Shown in pieces: positions 63,555 to 64,000 of a stretch of DNA of 64,000 nucleotides (the stretch's first letter is position 1; every line of letters starts with the position of its first letter). The stretch covers positions 124,001 to 188,000 of the forward strand of contig JRUP01000001.1 in assembly GCA_000773965.1 (NCBI GenBank). Reading direction: 5' to 3'. The notes under the pieces are model-generated. The model was not told where the DNA came from. It ran no database searches and worked only from the letters and a program-made list of their open reading frames with translations. The stretch comes from Enterobacter cancerogenus (GTDB lineage: Bacteria > Pseudomonadota > Gammaproteobacteria > Enterobacterales > Enterobacteriaceae). Made by a program: the position numbers and the translations under genes.

Positions 63555-63587
63555 AAAACGGGGCTTTAGAAGCCCCGCTATTTTTTA
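63552..63587. terminator. Bidirectional terminator between yifB and maoP
   Basis: CGGGGCTT-TAG-AAGCCCCG (63559-63577) is flanked by an A-run on the left and TATTTTTTAA on the right, so both convergent transcripts can end here. Confidence 0.92.
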
Positions 63588-63923
63588 ATCATCGCTATCG
63601 CTAAAGTCTTCCACAGTGTCCATCTGCGGCTTACCGCCAGACAATGTGTGGAAACGCTTAGGACGCTTAATACGTGCGGTATATTTCGACCAGACACGTT
63701 CAGCTTCCGTTTGCGGCTCACGCAGACCACGACATACTTCTAAAAACGAACGCTCTTCTTCAGTCGCTGGTTCACGCTTGGCGAGGTCCAGTTCATTGAA
63801 GGCGTAACCGTGGCGTTCCAGAAGCTGAGCTTCTTTAATGGTGAAATCACCATGACGTGAAAAACCACGAGGGTAATGTTTGTTATCAAAGAAACGATTT
63901 GTTGTTGCGAAGCTATCCGCCAT
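63585..63923 (-). CDS. maoP: Macrodomain Ori protein MaoP
   Basis: This 112-residue acidic protein is the same length as E. coli MaoP (YifE). [20 protein letters not shown], then [20 protein letters not shown], and the acidic end (EDFSDSDD) mark the family. MaoP with its single maoS site keeps the origin-proximal macrodomain constrained. Position beside yifB is conserved in Enterobacterales. A GGGAG ribosome site precedes ATG 63923. Confidence 0.95.
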   Translation of the reverse strand: MADSFATTNRFFDNKHYPRGFSRHGDFTIKEAQLLERHGYAFNELDLAKREPATEEERSFLEVCRGLREPQTEAERVWSKYTARIKRPKRFHTLSGGKPQMDTVEDFSDSDD

Positions 63924-63960
63924 TTTACACGCTCCCGACTCTCTTATGGCCGTGCTATTT

Positions 63961-63977
63961 ATGGCGCGGAGTATTAG
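63961..63977. other. Candidate maoS site
   Basis: The 17 bases ATGGCGCGGAGTATTAG (reverse complement CTAATACTCCGCGCCAT) lie 38 bases upstream of maoP. In E. coli the 17-bp maoS sequence sits next to maoP; this stretch is in the right place and resembles what I remember of the site, but I could not compare it with a reference. A TTGACA box (63984-63989) to its right probably belongs to the next, rightward gene. Confidence 0.45.
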
Positions 63978-64000
63978 ATAGGCTTGACAGAGTGTAAAAC

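Overview
The window looks like a chromosome segment of a plant- or environment-associated enterobacterium, most likely Erwiniaceae and Pantoea-like. The evidence is the conserved Enterobacterales block ilvC/ilvY/ilvADE-M-G-X-L/yifB/maoP at the right end, close relatives of the E. coli yhjD/yhjE, lgo, mqo, mntP and kdp loci, and moderately high GC. The genus is an inference from gene content. No rRNA, tRNA, prophage, insertion sequence or CRISPR array was seen.

Left part (1-20 kb): the start of a kdpFA operon behind a KdpE-like operator; an HD-GYP c-di-GMP phosphodiesterase; a 2-hydroxyacid dehydrogenase overlapping an MFS hexonate-type transporter; an orphan periplasmic sugar-binding protein; a GNAT acetyltransferase divergent from an ABC exporter; a FemAB-like protein; two small toxin-antitoxin pairs; a LysR regulator beside a glutathionyl-hydroquinone reductase and an esterase; a fluoride channel gene under a fluoride riboswitch with a clear transcription-terminator platform; a nucleoside hydrolase; and an lgoD/lgoR/lgoT L-galactonate cluster.

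Middle part (20.1-39.5 kb): the most distinctive region. Two convergent gene sets meet at a terminator near 29.03 kb. The rightward set encodes a complete Dpp-type importer, whose binding protein carries a twin-arginine signal, and ends in a D-aminopeptidase of the beta-lactamase fold. Divergent from it are an M19 dipeptidase and its LysR regulator. The leftward set encodes a DUF1611 DgcN-like enzyme, an enolase-superfamily epimerase/racemase (YcjG/DgcA type) with every catalytic residue in place, a complete Gsi-type peptide importer, a DmpA-type aminopeptidase, an M55 DppA-type D-aminopeptidase and an FAH-family hydrolase. Together they look like an island for import and hydrolysis of peptides containing D-amino acids, such as muropeptides or D-Glu peptides. 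Several spacers carry tandem repeats, and one gene junction has been duplicated with a 74-bp offset, creating a 25-codon micro-ORF.

Right part (39.5-64 kb): mntP with an MntR box and a possible 25-residue protein downstream; mqo; a higBA-type toxin-antitoxin pair with paired operators; a LysE exporter divergent from a MocR regulator; GST, PhzF and SDR enzymes; yhjC-like/yhjD/yhjE; then ilvC divergent from ilvY, and the ilvLXGMEDA operon with its leader peptide, attenuator, the 16-codon ilvX and an intact ilvG; then yifB and maoP, with a candidate maoS site at the right edge. Short GTAGCGGCGCGAT-type palindromic repeats recur between genes across the window.
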